Positions 16,815 to 26,451 of a stretch of 42,381 bases of DNA are shown here, piece by piece. The DNA is taken from contig CAZUAY010000002.1 in NCBI GenBank assembly GCA_964618405.1, positions 1 through 42,381 on the forward strand, given 5' to 3'. The translations under genes and the position numbers were made by a program. Position 1 is the stretch's first letter; each line of letters begins with the position of its first letter. Under the pieces are notes generated by a model. That model was not told where the DNA came from and did no database searches. It worked only from the letters and a program-made list of their open reading frames with translations. The DNA comes from JBBQIY01 sp964618405 (GTDB lineage Bacteria > Verrucomicrobiota > Kiritimatiellia > RFP12 > UBA3636).

Positions 16815-18929
16815 ATGACGAATGATTTTAAGTGGGGGCCAGCGAATCCGCATCCGCTCTCGAAAATGCGCACGGAATTGGTCTGGGATGGCAAGTACGA
16901 CGAGTACGGCAACCGCCGGGAGGTGGATGTTGCCGCCTGCTCCATGCCTATGCAGAAGATCGAGACCGTGGATGAGCCCCGCCAACGCGCCGCCGCCACA
17001 GGCCAAGGTGACTTCTTCGAGCAGAATCTGATGACCTTGCGTGAAAAAACGCATCCCTACGAGCCCGACTTCCGCAACCGCCTCGTCTGGGGCGACAACA
17101 AACTTGTCATGGCCAGCCTGCTCAAAGATTTCAAGGGCAAGATCGACCTGATCTATATCGACCCTCCCTTCGACGTTGGTGCGGACTTTACGATGGACGT
17201 GCCCATCGGCGACGGCAAGGAGACCGTCGGCAAAGACCAGTCCTGCCTTGAAATGGTGGCGTTCAAAGATATGTGGGGCAGAGGCACCGATTCCTATCTG
17301 CACATGATGTATGAACGGCTGTCGCTCATGAAGGAATTGCTCTCGGAGAAAGGGAGCATCTATGTACATTGTGACTCTCGGATGAACTCCTACCTTCGAC
17401 AAGTCCTCGACGAGGTTTTTTCGGGATTTAACTTCGTAAACCAAATTACTTGGCGACGTACTGGTGCCCATAACGACCCAGGTCGATACGGCATGATTTC
17501 CGATACAATCCTATTTTACACTAAGACTGAAAATTACATCTGGAATCAACAATTCGGTATTCGTTCCGACAAATCTGTTGCTACGTCGTTCTCTTACGTT
17601 GAAAAACCAGATGGTACTTGGGAACGGCTTTCGAAAGACCAAACGATTCCGTCCGGATGGAGAAGATTTCAATCCGTGACCCTTCGCAGTCCAAACCCAA
17701 GACCAAACCTCTACTACCCCTACAAGGGCTTTATGCCGCATAGGAATGGTTGGTCAATCGGCAAGGAACGGATGGAAAAGTATGACCGAGAAAACCGGCT
17801 CCTGTTTCCTGAAAGCAAAGAAGGTGCGATTCGTCTCAAAATGTATCTTGACGAGTCACCAGGAATTCCAGTTCAGGATTTATGGACTGATGTCGGCAAA
17901 CTCGAAGCCATTTCCTCCGAGAACTTGGGCTATGCTACCCAAAAGCCCGAAACTCTTCTCGAACGCATCATCAATGCGAGCAGTAATCCCGGCGATCTTG
18001 TCGCCGACTTCTTTTGCGGGAGCGGTACGACGGGCGCGGTGGCGGAGCGGCTGGGGCGGCGTTGGATACTGGCGGATCTGGGACGGTTTGCGATCCACAC
18101 CACGCGCAAACGTATGATCGACCTACAGCGTAGTCTGCACGATGTGGGGCAACCGTACCGTGCGTTCGATGTGTTTAACCTCGGGCGCTACGAGCGTCAG
18201 TGGTGGCAGAAGGAGCGGCTGCAAGGGGCTGAAGGGGAGCATCGCCGGGTGGTGCTGGAGTTTTTCAAGGCCGAGGTGCTTGCCAACCCGCCCAACCCGC
18301 TGCTGCACGGTCGCAAGGGCGGCGCGTTTTGTCATGTGGACGGCATCGACTCCGTCTTCACGCGTACGGATGCGCAGGCCGTGGCCGAGGCGGTGCGGCA
18401 GGCGGGAGGCCGCGAGGTCACGTGCTTAGCTTGGGAATTCGAGATGGATCTGAGGCAGTTTTGTCTGGGGCTTGAAGCGGGTCTCGGCGTGAAGATGCGC
18501 CTAGTACCCATTCCGCGCGAGGTAATGGAGAAGAACCGCACGTCGCCGCCACCGTTTCTCGAAATGGCAGTGTTGGAGGCGGAGGTTGTCCATCGGAAGG
18601 AAGACGGCGTGAAGTCGGTCGACGTCAAGGTCACCCAGTTTATGCCGTCGTTATCGGAAGTACCCAGCAAAGAGTTGGCGGCTTTGAAGGAGCGGGCGGT
18701 CAAGAGCGGTTTCGACTTCATCGACTTTTGGGCAGTCGACTTCGACTGGCAGCCGGGGCAACCGTTTCGGCACGATTGGCAGGACTACCGCACGCGCAAG
18801 GACCGCTCGCTCAAGACGGTGAGTGATGCGGGGCACGTTTACGACAAACCCGGCAAGCATACGATCTGTGTGAAGGTCGTGGACGTTTTCGGGTGTGACA
18901 CGAGCATTGTAGTGGAGGTCAACGTATGA
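16815..18929 (+). CDS. mod: Type III-like site-specific DNA methyltransferase (Mod)
   Basis: A 704-residue beta-class amino-methyltransferase: the catalytic DPPF (116-119) precedes the SAM-binding FCGSGTT (400-406), as in type III Mod proteins. GDNKLVMASLL just before the catalytic motif and YATQKPETLLERII (motif X region) are typical. The C-terminal 250 residues are an extended domain ending GKHTICVKVVDVFGCDTS, the tail found in large Mod proteins paired with DEAD/DEAH nucleases. The preferred ATG at 16815 begins MTNDFKWGPANPHPLSKMR. An upstream GTG at 16773 adds 14 unlikely residues. Its stop overlaps the next ATG by 4 nt. It should methylate adenine (or cytosine N4) in a short asymmetric site and protect self DNA. 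The site is unknown. Confidence 0.88.
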   Translation: MTNDFKWGPANPHPLSKMRTELVWDGKYDEYGNRREVDVAACSMPMQKIETVDEPRQRAAATGQGDFFEQNLMTLREKTHPYEPDFRNRLVWGDNKLVMASLLKDFKGKIDLIYIDPPFDVGADFTMDVPIGDGKETVGKDQSCLEMVAFKDMWGRGTDSYLHMMYERLSLMKELLSEKGSIYVHCDSRMNSYLRQVLDEVFSGFNFVNQITWRRTGAHNDPGRYGMISDTILFYTKTENYIWNQQFGIRSDKSVATSFSYVEKPDGTWERLSKDQTIPSGWRRFQSVTLRSPNPRPNLYYPYKGFMPHRNGWSIGKERMEKYDRENRLLFPESKEGAIRLKMYLDESPGIPVQDLWTDVGKLEAISSENLGYATQKPETLLERIINASSNPGDLVADFFCGSGTTGAVAERLGRRWILADLGRFAIHTTRKRMIDLQRSLHDVGQPYRAFDVFNLGRYERQWWQKERLQGAEGEHRRVVLEFFKAEVLANPPNPLLHGRKGGAFCHVDGIDSVFTRTDAQAVAEAVRQAGGREVTCLAWEFEMDLRQFCLGLEAGLGVKMRLVPIPREVMEKNRTSPPPFLEMAVLEAEVVHRKEDGVKSVDVKVTQFMPSLSEVPSKELAALKERAVKSGFDFIDFWAVDFDWQPGQPFRHDWQDYRTRKDRSLKTVSDAGHVYDKPGKHTICVKVVDVFGCDTSIVVEVNV

Positions 18930-21613
18930 ACCCTGATTCCCAACCGAAGAGCATCATAGAAAACGACGGCATTTTTAAGAACGGTTCCGTCTGGCTGAGA
19001 GCGGATTTTCACCTGCACACCCGCGCCGACAGGGAGTTCACATACACGGGTGAAACAAACAGTTTTGTGAGCGATTATACTACCGCACTGGAAAAGGCGG
19101 GGATCCGTCTTGGTGTAGTCACGAACCACAACAAATTCGCGTGCGATGAGTTCAAAGCCCTTAAAAAGGCTGCACGAAAGACGGATATATGTCTATTGCC
19201 GGGTGTTGAGCTTTCTACCAATGACGGCGCGAACGGCATTCATGTTCTGGTTGTTTTCAGTGAGAGTTGGCTAGCGAACGGAACAGATTACATCGCTCCC
19301 TTCTTGACCTCCATGTTTCCCGGGAAAGCCCCATCTGAATATGAGAATGCGAATGGCCGGAGCGACAAGAATCTTCTCCAAATGGTTTCTGAACTGGAGA
19401 AAACAGGACGCGACTTCTTCCTAGTTTTTGCGCATGTGGAAGCTGATAACGGTTTATGGTCGGAACTGGGGGGGGGCAGACTACAGGACTGGCGAGGCAA
19501 CAATTACGAGTCTTTGAGAAGGCGTACGCTCGGGTTTCAGAAAGTCAGAACCCACGACGGGGCGGGGAAAGAGAGGCCATGCAGGGCCAAAGTGAAAGCG
19601 TGGTTGGGCGACTGGTATCCAGCGGAAGTCGAAGGCAGCGACTGTAAGAGCATCGAGGACATTGGAAAGGGCGACCCGTGTTTTTTGAAAGTCGGAGACT
19701 TCACCTTTGAAGCGACGAAGTATGCCTTGTTGGACTATGAGGACCGGGTGGCATCAGAACCGGTTCCTGTCCGGCATTCGCACATTTGCAGCGTCGCTTT
19801 CCAAGGCGGCATCCTCGATCAGCAAACCGTGAATTTCTCATCCGCTCTCAATACGCTGATTGGCATCCGGGGTAGCGGGAAGTCGTCCATTCTGGAGGCA
19901 CTACGGTACGTGCTAGATATTCCTTATGGCGACAAGGCCATGGATCAGGATTATAAGCGTTCTCTGGTGAGACATACTTTGGGCAGCGGGGGAAAAGTAA
20001 CCGTTCAAGCCAAAGATATATATGGCCAGACGTTTTTCGTCTCTCGCATCTGGGGCGAGGCACCCAATGTTTATCTGGATGGTAAACTCCAGCCTGGGGT
20101 CTCAATCCTTGAAACCGTACTGCGGAAGCCGATATATTTCGGGCAGAAAGATTTAGCCAGCACGGGCGAGGGATTTGAAAAAGACCTCGTTGAGAAACTG
20201 GTCGGTGAGAAACTGAAAACAGTTCGTAACCGGATCGATGCACAGCGGCAAAAGGTTCAAGAGATGGTGGCGCGATTATCCAAGCTCAAGAACACAGAAG
20301 ATCAAAAGAAAGAATATGAAGCCCAAAAGCAGGATGCATCGTTCCGGCTTGAGGCATTCAAAAAGTTGGGCATAGAGGCAAAACTACAGAAGAAAGTCGA
20401 TTTCAACGCTGATGCCGCAGCTCTGCAGAGGATTGGGACGCTGGTGTCCGAATACATCGCCGATCTGAACGAGTTTATCAGTCGTCATGAAGATGACCTT
20501 AAAAACGCAAGGGCGTATCAAAGCAAGCAGGACGGGGAATTTTTCAGTCGCTACTTTGATGCCTACGGCAAAGTTTTGGATGCGTTTGAACAAATCAAGA
20601 AGATTTCCACAGACACCAAGACGGCACAAGGTGATCTGCTTAAACTCGCAGGCGACTTCTCATCCAAGGTCAAAGGGCTTCAGGAAGAGTTTGCAGGAAC
20701 CGAACGTAAACTTGCTGAAGAGCTTCGACTCAGTGGGCAAACCGTTATCCAGCCTGATGATTTCATCCAACAACAAAAGCGTCTTGTCATCGCCACGCAG
20801 ATGGTGGAGGCTCTCGAAAAACAGCAGCAACAGAAAAGCGGGGTAAAGACGGCGTTGCTGACTGAATTGGATGCTTTAAACAGTCTGTGGTGGGAAGAGT
20901 TTACGTTGATCCGAACTGAGCTGAAACGGGTCAACGACAACAACGCGGCGCTAGAGATCGAGTCCGAGTTCAAAGGAAACAAGGCCGATTTCCTGAACTG
21001 CATGAAACAGTTTTTCCGTGGTAGTAGTATCCGTGAAACGACGCTAAACGGCTTGGTCGACACCTACGCCGATTTCGGGGCGATGTATCGCGATTGGAAT
21101 CAGGTTAAAGCGAATGCCGGTAGCTCTCCTGATGTATTTGAGTCCTATTTCATGAACGCGTTGGCTGATTTGTTGTGTTTTCAAGTGCCGAACAAATTCA
21201 CGATTAACTATCGTGGGAAAGAACTGAAGGAACATTCGCTGGGACAAAGAGCATCCGCATTGATCCTTTTTGTTTTAAGCCAGCGCGATAACGACGTGTT
21301 TATCATTGACCAGCCCGAAGACGATCTGGACAACCAGACGATCTACGACGATGTCATCAAACTCATCAAGAGTATGAAGACAGGTACGCAGTTCATTTTT
21401 GCCACACACAACGCCAATTTTCCTGTTCTTGGGGATGCCGAGCAAATTCATGCATGCTCTTACGAAGGGGACCGGATTTCTCTGCTAAGTGGAAGTATAG
21501 ATTCCACCGTGCTTCAACAGGAAATTATCGACATCATGGAAGGCGGAGAAGAAGCCTTTAATAGGCGCAAGGAGGTATACAGCATATGGAAATCGCAGAA
21601 CTTATCGAAATAA
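18926..21613 (+). CDS. TrlF-type PHP domain plus SMC-like ATPase
   Basis: An 895-residue two-part protein. The N-terminal PHP phosphoesterase domain has its metal ligands: HLH (29-31), NHN (67-69), Glu95 (PGVEL), His106 and His170. The second part is an SMC/RecN-like ATPase: Walker A GIRGSGKS (313-320), a charged region likely to form coiled coil (about 415-740), an ABC-signature-like SLGQRAS (771-777), Walker B FIIDQPEDDLDN (Asp795, Glu798) and THN (827-829). This architecture matches proteins annotated as TrlF family AAA-like ATPases. It overlaps mod by 4 nt and the next gene by 28 nt, so the proteins are translationally coupled. A role as a DNA-end or nucleotide-sensing nuclease in defence is inferred, not shown. 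Confidence 0.82.
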   Translation: MNPDSQPKSIIENDGIFKNGSVWLRADFHLHTRADREFTYTGETNSFVSDYTTALEKAGIRLGVVTNHNKFACDEFKALKKAARKTDICLLPGVELSTNDGANGIHVLVVFSESWLANGTDYIAPFLTSMFPGKAPSEYENANGRSDKNLLQMVSELEKTGRDFFLVFAHVEADNGLWSELGGGRLQDWRGNNYESLRRRTLGFQKVRTHDGAGKERPCRAKVKAWLGDWYPAEVEGSDCKSIEDIGKGDPCFLKVGDFTFEATKYALLDYEDRVASEPVPVRHSHICSVAFQGGILDQQTVNFSSALNTLIGIRGSGKSSILEALRYVLDIPYGDKAMDQDYKRSLVRHTLGSGGKVTVQAKDIYGQTFFVSRIWGEAPNVYLDGKLQPGVSILETVLRKPIYFGQKDLASTGEGFEKDLVEKLVGEKLKTVRNRIDAQRQKVQEMVARLSKLKNTEDQKKEYEAQKQDASFRLEAFKKLGIEAKLQKKVDFNADAAALQRIGTLVSEYIADLNEFISRHEDDLKNARAYQSKQDGEFFSRYFDAYGKVLDAFEQIKKISTDTKTAQGDLLKLAGDFSSKVKGLQEEFAGTERKLAEELRLSGQTVIQPDDFIQQQKRLVIATQMVEALEKQQQQKSGVKTALLTELDALNSLWWEEFTLIRTELKRVNDNNAALEIESEFKGNKADFLNCMKQFFRGSSIRETTLNGLVDTYADFGAMYRDWNQVKANAGSSPDVFESYFMNALADLLCFQVPNKFTINYRGKELKEHSLGQRASALILFVLSQRDNDVFIIDQPEDDLDNQTIYDDVIKLIKSMKTGTQFIFATHNANFPVLGDAEQIHACSYEGDRISLLSGSIDSTVLQQEIIDIMEGGEEAFNRRKEVYSIWKSQNLSK

Positions 21614-22737
21614 TCAGCCGTGGTGAAGACTCCCGCCATCAGTTCAAGGCCGATGTCAACAATCAGCAATCTCTGTCGGAAGAGATGGTTGCTTTTTCAA
21701 ATTCCGGTGGCGGCCATATTCTCATTGGCGTGACGAATCAGAATGCTGTTTGCGGTCTTGCAAAAGAGGCTGTTGCTCGGATTAATCTACTTATTTCTAA
21801 TGCAGCTTCGCAATCTGTCCATCCGCCGATAAATCCGCAGACGGAGAATATAGCCCATCCTGACGGATTGGTCATGGTCGTGGCGGTCGCGAACGGAATC
21901 AGTAAACCGTATATGGACAATAACGGTGTGATTTGGGTTAAAGTTGGATCGGACAAACGCAAGGCGATATCCCGTGAGGAAATTCAGCGTATGTTTCAGT
22001 CCGCAAGCATCATTCATGCTGACGAGACACCCGTCAGCGGCATGACGGCCGCAGACATTGACCTGCCGTACTTTGAAGACTTTCTTCTCAAAGAATACGG
22101 AGAAACGACCGACACGCAGGCAATTCCTTTGCCGAAACTGCTTGAGAATATGAATTTAGCCAGGAACGGTGTCCCTAATTTGGCTGGCACGCTCTTGTTT
22201 TGTAAACGCCCGCAAACAAGGTTGCCTACATTTCTGGTTAAAGCCGTCTGTTATACCGGCACCGATATTGCCGAAGACTCCTATATTGATAGTCGTGACA
22301 TCACGGGAAGAATTGGGGATGTTTTCCAACAAACACTCGGCTTCCTTGTAGCGAACACACGAGGAATTCAAGGCGCACAGACCGTGAATTCGACGGGGAA
22401 ATCAGAGATTCCCCGCATCGCATTGGAAGAGTTGATTGCCAATGCGTTGATTCATCGTGACTATTTTGTTTCCGCTCCTATCCGGGTTTTCGTTTTTTCA
22501 AATCGGATTGAAATCATCAGTCCCGGGCACTTACCGAACAACCTGACGATCGAGAATATCAAGAGCGGAAACTCGAACATTAGAAATCCGATTCTCGCTT
22601 CTTTTGCAACGAAAATTCTTCCTGCGTATCGGGGGCTTGGCAGCGGAATTTTGAGAGCTTTGAAGGTGTATCCTGATATTGAGTTTGAAGATAACAGAGA
22701 CGGTAATTTCTTCAAGGTCACAATCGTGCGAAAGTAA
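21586..22737 (+). CDS. AlbA_2 (Schlafen-type) plus GHKL ATPase domain protein
   Basis: A 383-residue protein. The N-terminal AlbA_2/Schlafen-type fold (about 14-130) shows FKAD, then AFSNSGGGHILIGV, the diagnostic stretch. The C-terminal half is a GHKL-type ATP-binding domain: EELIANALIHRDY (N-box, Asn286) and RGLGSGI (around 349-355). Proteins of this build are often called ATP-dependent DNA helicase-related or transcriptional regulators, and some act in phage defence. AAGGAGG lies 10 nt before the ATG, which falls inside the end of the TrlF gene. The Res gene follows after 8 nt. It might be a regulator or effector of the surrounding restriction system. Its function here is not known. Confidence 0.82.
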   Translation: MEIAELIEIISRGEDSRHQFKADVNNQQSLSEEMVAFSNSGGGHILIGVTNQNAVCGLAKEAVARINLLISNAASQSVHPPINPQTENIAHPDGLVMVVAVANGISKPYMDNNGVIWVKVGSDKRKAISREEIQRMFQSASIIHADETPVSGMTAADIDLPYFEDFLLKEYGETTDTQAIPLPKLLENMNLARNGVPNLAGTLLFCKRPQTRLPTFLVKAVCYTGTDIAEDSYIDSRDITGRIGDVFQQTLGFLVANTRGIQGAQTVNSTGKSEIPRIALEELIANALIHRDYFVSAPIRVFVFSNRIEIISPGHLPNNLTIENIKSGNSNIRNPILASFATKILPAYRGLGSGILRALKVYPDIEFEDNRDGNFFKVTIVRK

Positions 22738-22745
22738 AGTAACCT

Positions 22746-25700
22746 ATGTCTGAGCCACTGACAATCAAGACCGATGCACTCGAACCGCTGTATGCGGCGT
22801 GGGAAGAGCCGAACCGTCATCGTGTGAGGGCGGAAAGCGGTGAAGGGGCTGTCGTGATCAAGGGACGGAGGCCTTCGAACATCGCCATCGCACAGAATCT
22901 GCGCGTCATGGTGAAGGAATGGCGCGATACCTTCTACTTCGGCGCGAGCGATACCTCTCGGCAGCTTCTCCACCATTGGTTCAATCGAACGCACCGTGTC
23001 AATGGAGATGAATTCAAATATTTCTTCTGTCAGCGCGAGGCGATCGAAACGCTGATCTATCTGAAGGAAGTGCGCAGGTTGGAATGCCTCTCACAGATGA
23101 TTGCCGAGTATGGAGGGTCGTTTGCAGAAACGGCGGCATTGGGCGTTACCGATGAGGAAGACGCTTGGAGTCGCTATGCGTTCAAGATGGCAACGGGTTC
23201 CGGCAAGACGAAGGTGATGACCCTAGCCATCGTTTGGAGCTATTTCCACGCTTTACGTGAGAGTGAGTCTCCGATGGCCCGGCATTTCGTGGTCGTCGCG
23301 CCGAATCTGACGGTATTCGAGCGACTGAAGGAGGACTTCAAGCCAGAGGGAGGTGGACCGGACATATTCGACCGTGATCCCCTGATTCCCGTGGAGTGGC
23401 GCGGGGACTGGAATATGACGACGGTATTGCAGGACGAGGCCAGCGGCTCCAGCACCGGCGGAACAATTTATCTGACTAACATCCATAGGCTCTACGATAA
23501 TTCGAAACGCAGACAGTCTAGCGGAGAGACGTATGCGTGGATGGGACCGGCGGTTAGCAAGGCCAAGGCGCTTGACACCGGCGCGGAGTTGCGTGATCGC
23601 ATTACCTCGCATCGGCACGTGATGGTGATGAACGACGAAGCCCACCACGTGTGGGATCCGGATTCGGCGTGGAATGAGGCAATTCTGTCGCTCCACGAAA
23701 GCATCCGAAAGCGCGGGGGTGATGGACTGGTAGCGCAGCTTGATTTCAGCGCAACACCCAAGGACAACAAGGCCAACTATTTCAAACACATCATCTGCGA
23801 CACGCCGCTGGGCGAAGCGGTGGATGCTGGCATCGTCAAGACGCCGATCATCGGTCGTGCCGGACAGCTTAACGAGCAAGCGACGGACAATGCGGCATAC
23901 AAGTATGAGATGCATCTCAATCTGGGTTACCAGCGATGGTTGAAGAGCCGCGAAGAGTGGTTCAAAAGCGGTAAAAAACCGTTGCTGTTCATCATGTGCG
24001 AAGATACAAAGGCGGCGGATGAAATCACCCAACGTCTTAACCATGATTCCTTTTTTAAAGAGCTGAACAGTCGCACCATCAACCTGCACACCAACCTTAA
24101 AGGTAAGGTGAAAAAAGTCGGAAAAGGAGCCGATGCTCGTGAAGTGTTCGTTGAAAACGAGAAGGACATCAGCGACGAAGATTTGAAGGCCTTGAGAAAG
24201 CTCAGTCGGGAACTTGACTCCGGTTCCAGTCCGTACTACTGCATTGTATCGGTGCTGATGCTACGTGAAGGGTGGGATGTTAAGAACGTGACCACGATTG
24301 TGCCGTTGCGTTCTTATAGTTCGAAGGCGGGCATTTTGCCCGAGCAGACACTTGGGCGCGGACTGCGTCGCATGACGCCATGCGGACAGGCCAATGAAAT
24401 CGTAGCCGTGGTTGAGCACGAAGCGTTTGCAAGGCTTTATCGTGATGAACTCTCGCAGGAGGGGTTGCCGCTTGAAATTATGGACGTTGGCAAAGTGCCG
24501 ACCACAACGGTATCCATCTATCCTGACACGGCCAAGAAGAACACTGCCGCGCTTGATATTCAGATTCCGCAACTGACGGCCGCGAACCAGACGTTGCCAG
24601 TACTGGAGGCGATTTCTGAAAGCGAAGTTCGTGAGGTTTTCCAGAAGTACCATCCATTGCCTGTTGGCGATCAACGTGGAAACGATGAAGTCCAGTACGA
24701 AGGACGGCAGTTGATTACGGGCGAGATCGTTGAGTACATGAAGGTAAGCCTGCCACTCCTTGACACAGGCGTTGGTGCCATTTCCTTTTACGAGAAACAG
24801 CTTGAATACATTTGTAAGGTCAAAGGTACGCATCGCGTACTCGGGCCCCTGTTGCAGACGTTCTTCGAAGAGATTTTGTTTGGCACGGGCCATTCGATTT
24901 ATGATTCATCTTTAGCGACTCGGCTTTCCGCAAGCGACGTGGTGGAGCATGTCAGAGCAGTGTTTGTCCCGTTGATCCGTGGTAAGGTCATGCAGAAGCA
25001 GGTTCGCACATCTGAAACAGAGCCCTTTTCGCTCGCTTCGTGGCGTCCGTTCCAGGTGACTGTTAGTGAGCGCCACCCAGTTAGACGGGCAGAGAAGACG
25101 CTCTTCAATCTCGTGCCATGTGACAGGACGTTAGAGACGGCATTTGCTGAATTGTGCGACAAGATCAGCGATGTTTCCGCTTTTGCAAAGAATGCAGGGC
25201 CGCAATGTCTCAGGATTGACTATCTTTCCGAGGGCATGCGGTTAGCGTTCTACACGCCCGATTTCTTTGTCCGCACCCATGACGGTAACTACTACCTTGT
25301 TGAAACAAAAGGTCAGGCTGATCGGGACGTGCCGCTCAAAGCGCGTGCGGCAATCGAATGGTGCAAGGGCGCATCAGGCAAGCATGGAAAATGGGAATAC
25401 GTTTTCATTCCTGAAAGCGTATTCCAGCGGTTCCAGGGAAGCTCGTTCAAAGAACTTGTGAGGATGTGTGCGCCAGCGTTGCAGGATTTGACGAATGCTG
25501 AAAATTTCAAGGAAGAGCTTCCCTTGTTTGCCGATATGGGAATGCTTGAAGGCCGCATGGATGAAGCGCAGGGCCTTGTGGACGCGAAGATTCTTGCCGC
25601 ATTGCCGACGAGAATGCGAAAGGCCGCTGATGAGTCCATATCCCTTTTCCGGTTCTTCGAAAAGAAGTCTGAGGTTAACTATGCTCCTGTCTTTACGGCA

Positions 25701-26165
25701 ATGCTGGGTGTTGTTGACGAGGTCGCTAAAGGCCTGATTCTGCAGAAACTTACACCTTTAATGCCAAGCGGTATGCAGGAACAGCGGGAATGGTTCGAAC
25801 CGTATTTCGGTACTGCGGATCGTCGGTTGATTCCACACTATGAACAATTGGCGCGCAATTTGAAGAAAACCCTAGTTTATCGGAACGGGGTATCACCTTT
25901 GGGGCTTTTGCGCAGTTGTCTTGAGTATGCCCTCAACGACAACACGAAGCTGACGGGTGTTTTTGAGTCCGTGAAAGGAGAGTTTCGTTTCAGTGGCGGA
26001 CGCGATTTGCTTGCCTGTGTATGTCTAATTAACGATTTCAGAAACACCCGTGTAGCGCATCAGGAAGTGCCATTGACAGACGGGGAAGAGGCGAAAAAAG
26101 CTCTTGTTTCGTGGATTGCCGGGTTAGGCCAGCTCTGTCAGTCAGCAGGATTAGCGGGATATTGA
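22746..26165 (+). CDS. res: Type III-like restriction helicase-nuclease (Res)
   Basis: A 1139-residue SF2 helicase-nuclease. N-terminal LYAAWEEPNRHRVR and GRRPSNIAI resemble the BPTD_3080-type restriction proteins. Walker A ATGSGKT is at 149-155, DEAH at 297-300, and EGWDVKNV with EQTLGRGLRR form the C-terminal helicase motifs. A PD-(D/E)XK nuclease core is at Asp839 (YTPDFFV) and Glu853-Lys855 (LVETKGQ). It should translocate on or unwind DNA and cut it when the Mod mark is missing. It starts 8 nt after the AlbA_2/GHKL gene with no clear ribosome site, so coupling is likely. All catalytic motifs are intact. It is the last gene of the operon. Confidence 0.88.
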   Translation: MSEPLTIKTDALEPLYAAWEEPNRHRVRAESGEGAVVIKGRRPSNIAIAQNLRVMVKEWRDTFYFGASDTSRQLLHHWFNRTHRVNGDEFKYFFCQREAIETLIYLKEVRRLECLSQMIAEYGGSFAETAALGVTDEEDAWSRYAFKMATGSGKTKVMTLAIVWSYFHALRESESPMARHFVVVAPNLTVFERLKEDFKPEGGGPDIFDRDPLIPVEWRGDWNMTTVLQDEASGSSTGGTIYLTNIHRLYDNSKRRQSSGETYAWMGPAVSKAKALDTGAELRDRITSHRHVMVMNDEAHHVWDPDSAWNEAILSLHESIRKRGGDGLVAQLDFSATPKDNKANYFKHIICDTPLGEAVDAGIVKTPIIGRAGQLNEQATDNAAYKYEMHLNLGYQRWLKSREEWFKSGKKPLLFIMCEDTKAADEITQRLNHDSFFKELNSRTINLHTNLKGKVKKVGKGADAREVFVENEKDISDEDLKALRKLSRELDSGSSPYYCIVSVLMLREGWDVKNVTTIVPLRSYSSKAGILPEQTLGRGLRRMTPCGQANEIVAVVEHEAFARLYRDELSQEGLPLEIMDVGKVPTTTVSIYPDTAKKNTAALDIQIPQLTAANQTLPVLEAISESEVREVFQKYHPLPVGDQRGNDEVQYEGRQLITGEIVEYMKVSLPLLDTGVGAISFYEKQLEYICKVKGTHRVLGPLLQTFFEEILFGTGHSIYDSSLATRLSASDVVEHVRAVFVPLIRGKVMQKQVRTSETEPFSLASWRPFQVTVSERHPVRRAEKTLFNLVPCDRTLETAFAELCDKISDVSAFAKNAGPQCLRIDYLSEGMRLAFYTPDFFVRTHDGNYYLVETKGQADRDVPLKARAAIEWCKGASGKHGKWEYVFIPESVFQRFQGSSFKELVRMCAPALQDLTNAENFKEELPLFADMGMLEGRMDEAQGLVDAKILAALPTRMRKAADESISLFRFFEKKSEVNYAPVFTAMLGVVDEVAKGLILQKLTPLMPSGMQEQREWFEPYFGTADRRLIPHYEQLARNLKKTLVYRNGVSPLGLLRSCLEYALNDNTKLTGVFESVKGEFRFSGGRDLLACVCLINDFRNTRVAHQEVPLTDGEEAKKALVSWIAGLGQLCQSAGLAGY

Positions 26166-26187
26166 GGAAAAATTAGGGGGCAGGCGT

Positions 26188-26374
26188 GAATGGCGCTAAC
26201 TTAAGGAAATCTCTCCTTCATAATCATAATCGTAATCGTAATCTCTTCAACAGAACGGATTAAGATTAAGATTAAGAGTAAGATTAAGAGTAAGATTAAG
26301 AGTAAGATTAGGATTAAGATTAGGATTAAGAGTAAGATTAAGAGCTGGAAACAGGGCTTAAGTTAGCGCCATTC
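26188..26374. mobile_element. 187-bp MITE-like element
   Basis: Perfect 18-bp terminal inverted repeats (GAATGGCGCTAACTTAAG at 26188-26205 and its complement at 26357-26374) flank a non-coding core. The core has TAATCATAATCGTAATCG words on the left (26221-26247) and GATTAAGAGTAA-type tandem repeats on the right (26258-26344). Immediately outside, GGGGCAGGCGT (26177-26187) and GGGACAGGCGT (26375-26385) form 11-bp direct repeats with one mismatch, as a target-site duplication would. Removing the element and one repeat restores the intergenic motif seen intact at 14947-14975. Confidence 0.75.
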
Positions 26375-26451
26375 GGGACAGGCGTCTAAAAAGGCATTGG
26401 TCTGATCTGAATTCAATGCCAATACGCTCTCGCAACTCGCTACTCGCTCAC

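Noticed and set aside
16782..17471. A 229-codon open frame on the minus strand opposite the start of mod
   Set aside because: It is antisense to the conserved methyltransferase domain, has no recognisable motif, and GC-rich coding DNA often leaves such open frames on the other strand.
26258..26344. Possible CRISPR-like repeats in the GATTAAGAGTAA tract
   Set aside because: Units are about 6-12 bp with no unique spacers, so it is a tandem simple repeat inside the MITE-like element.
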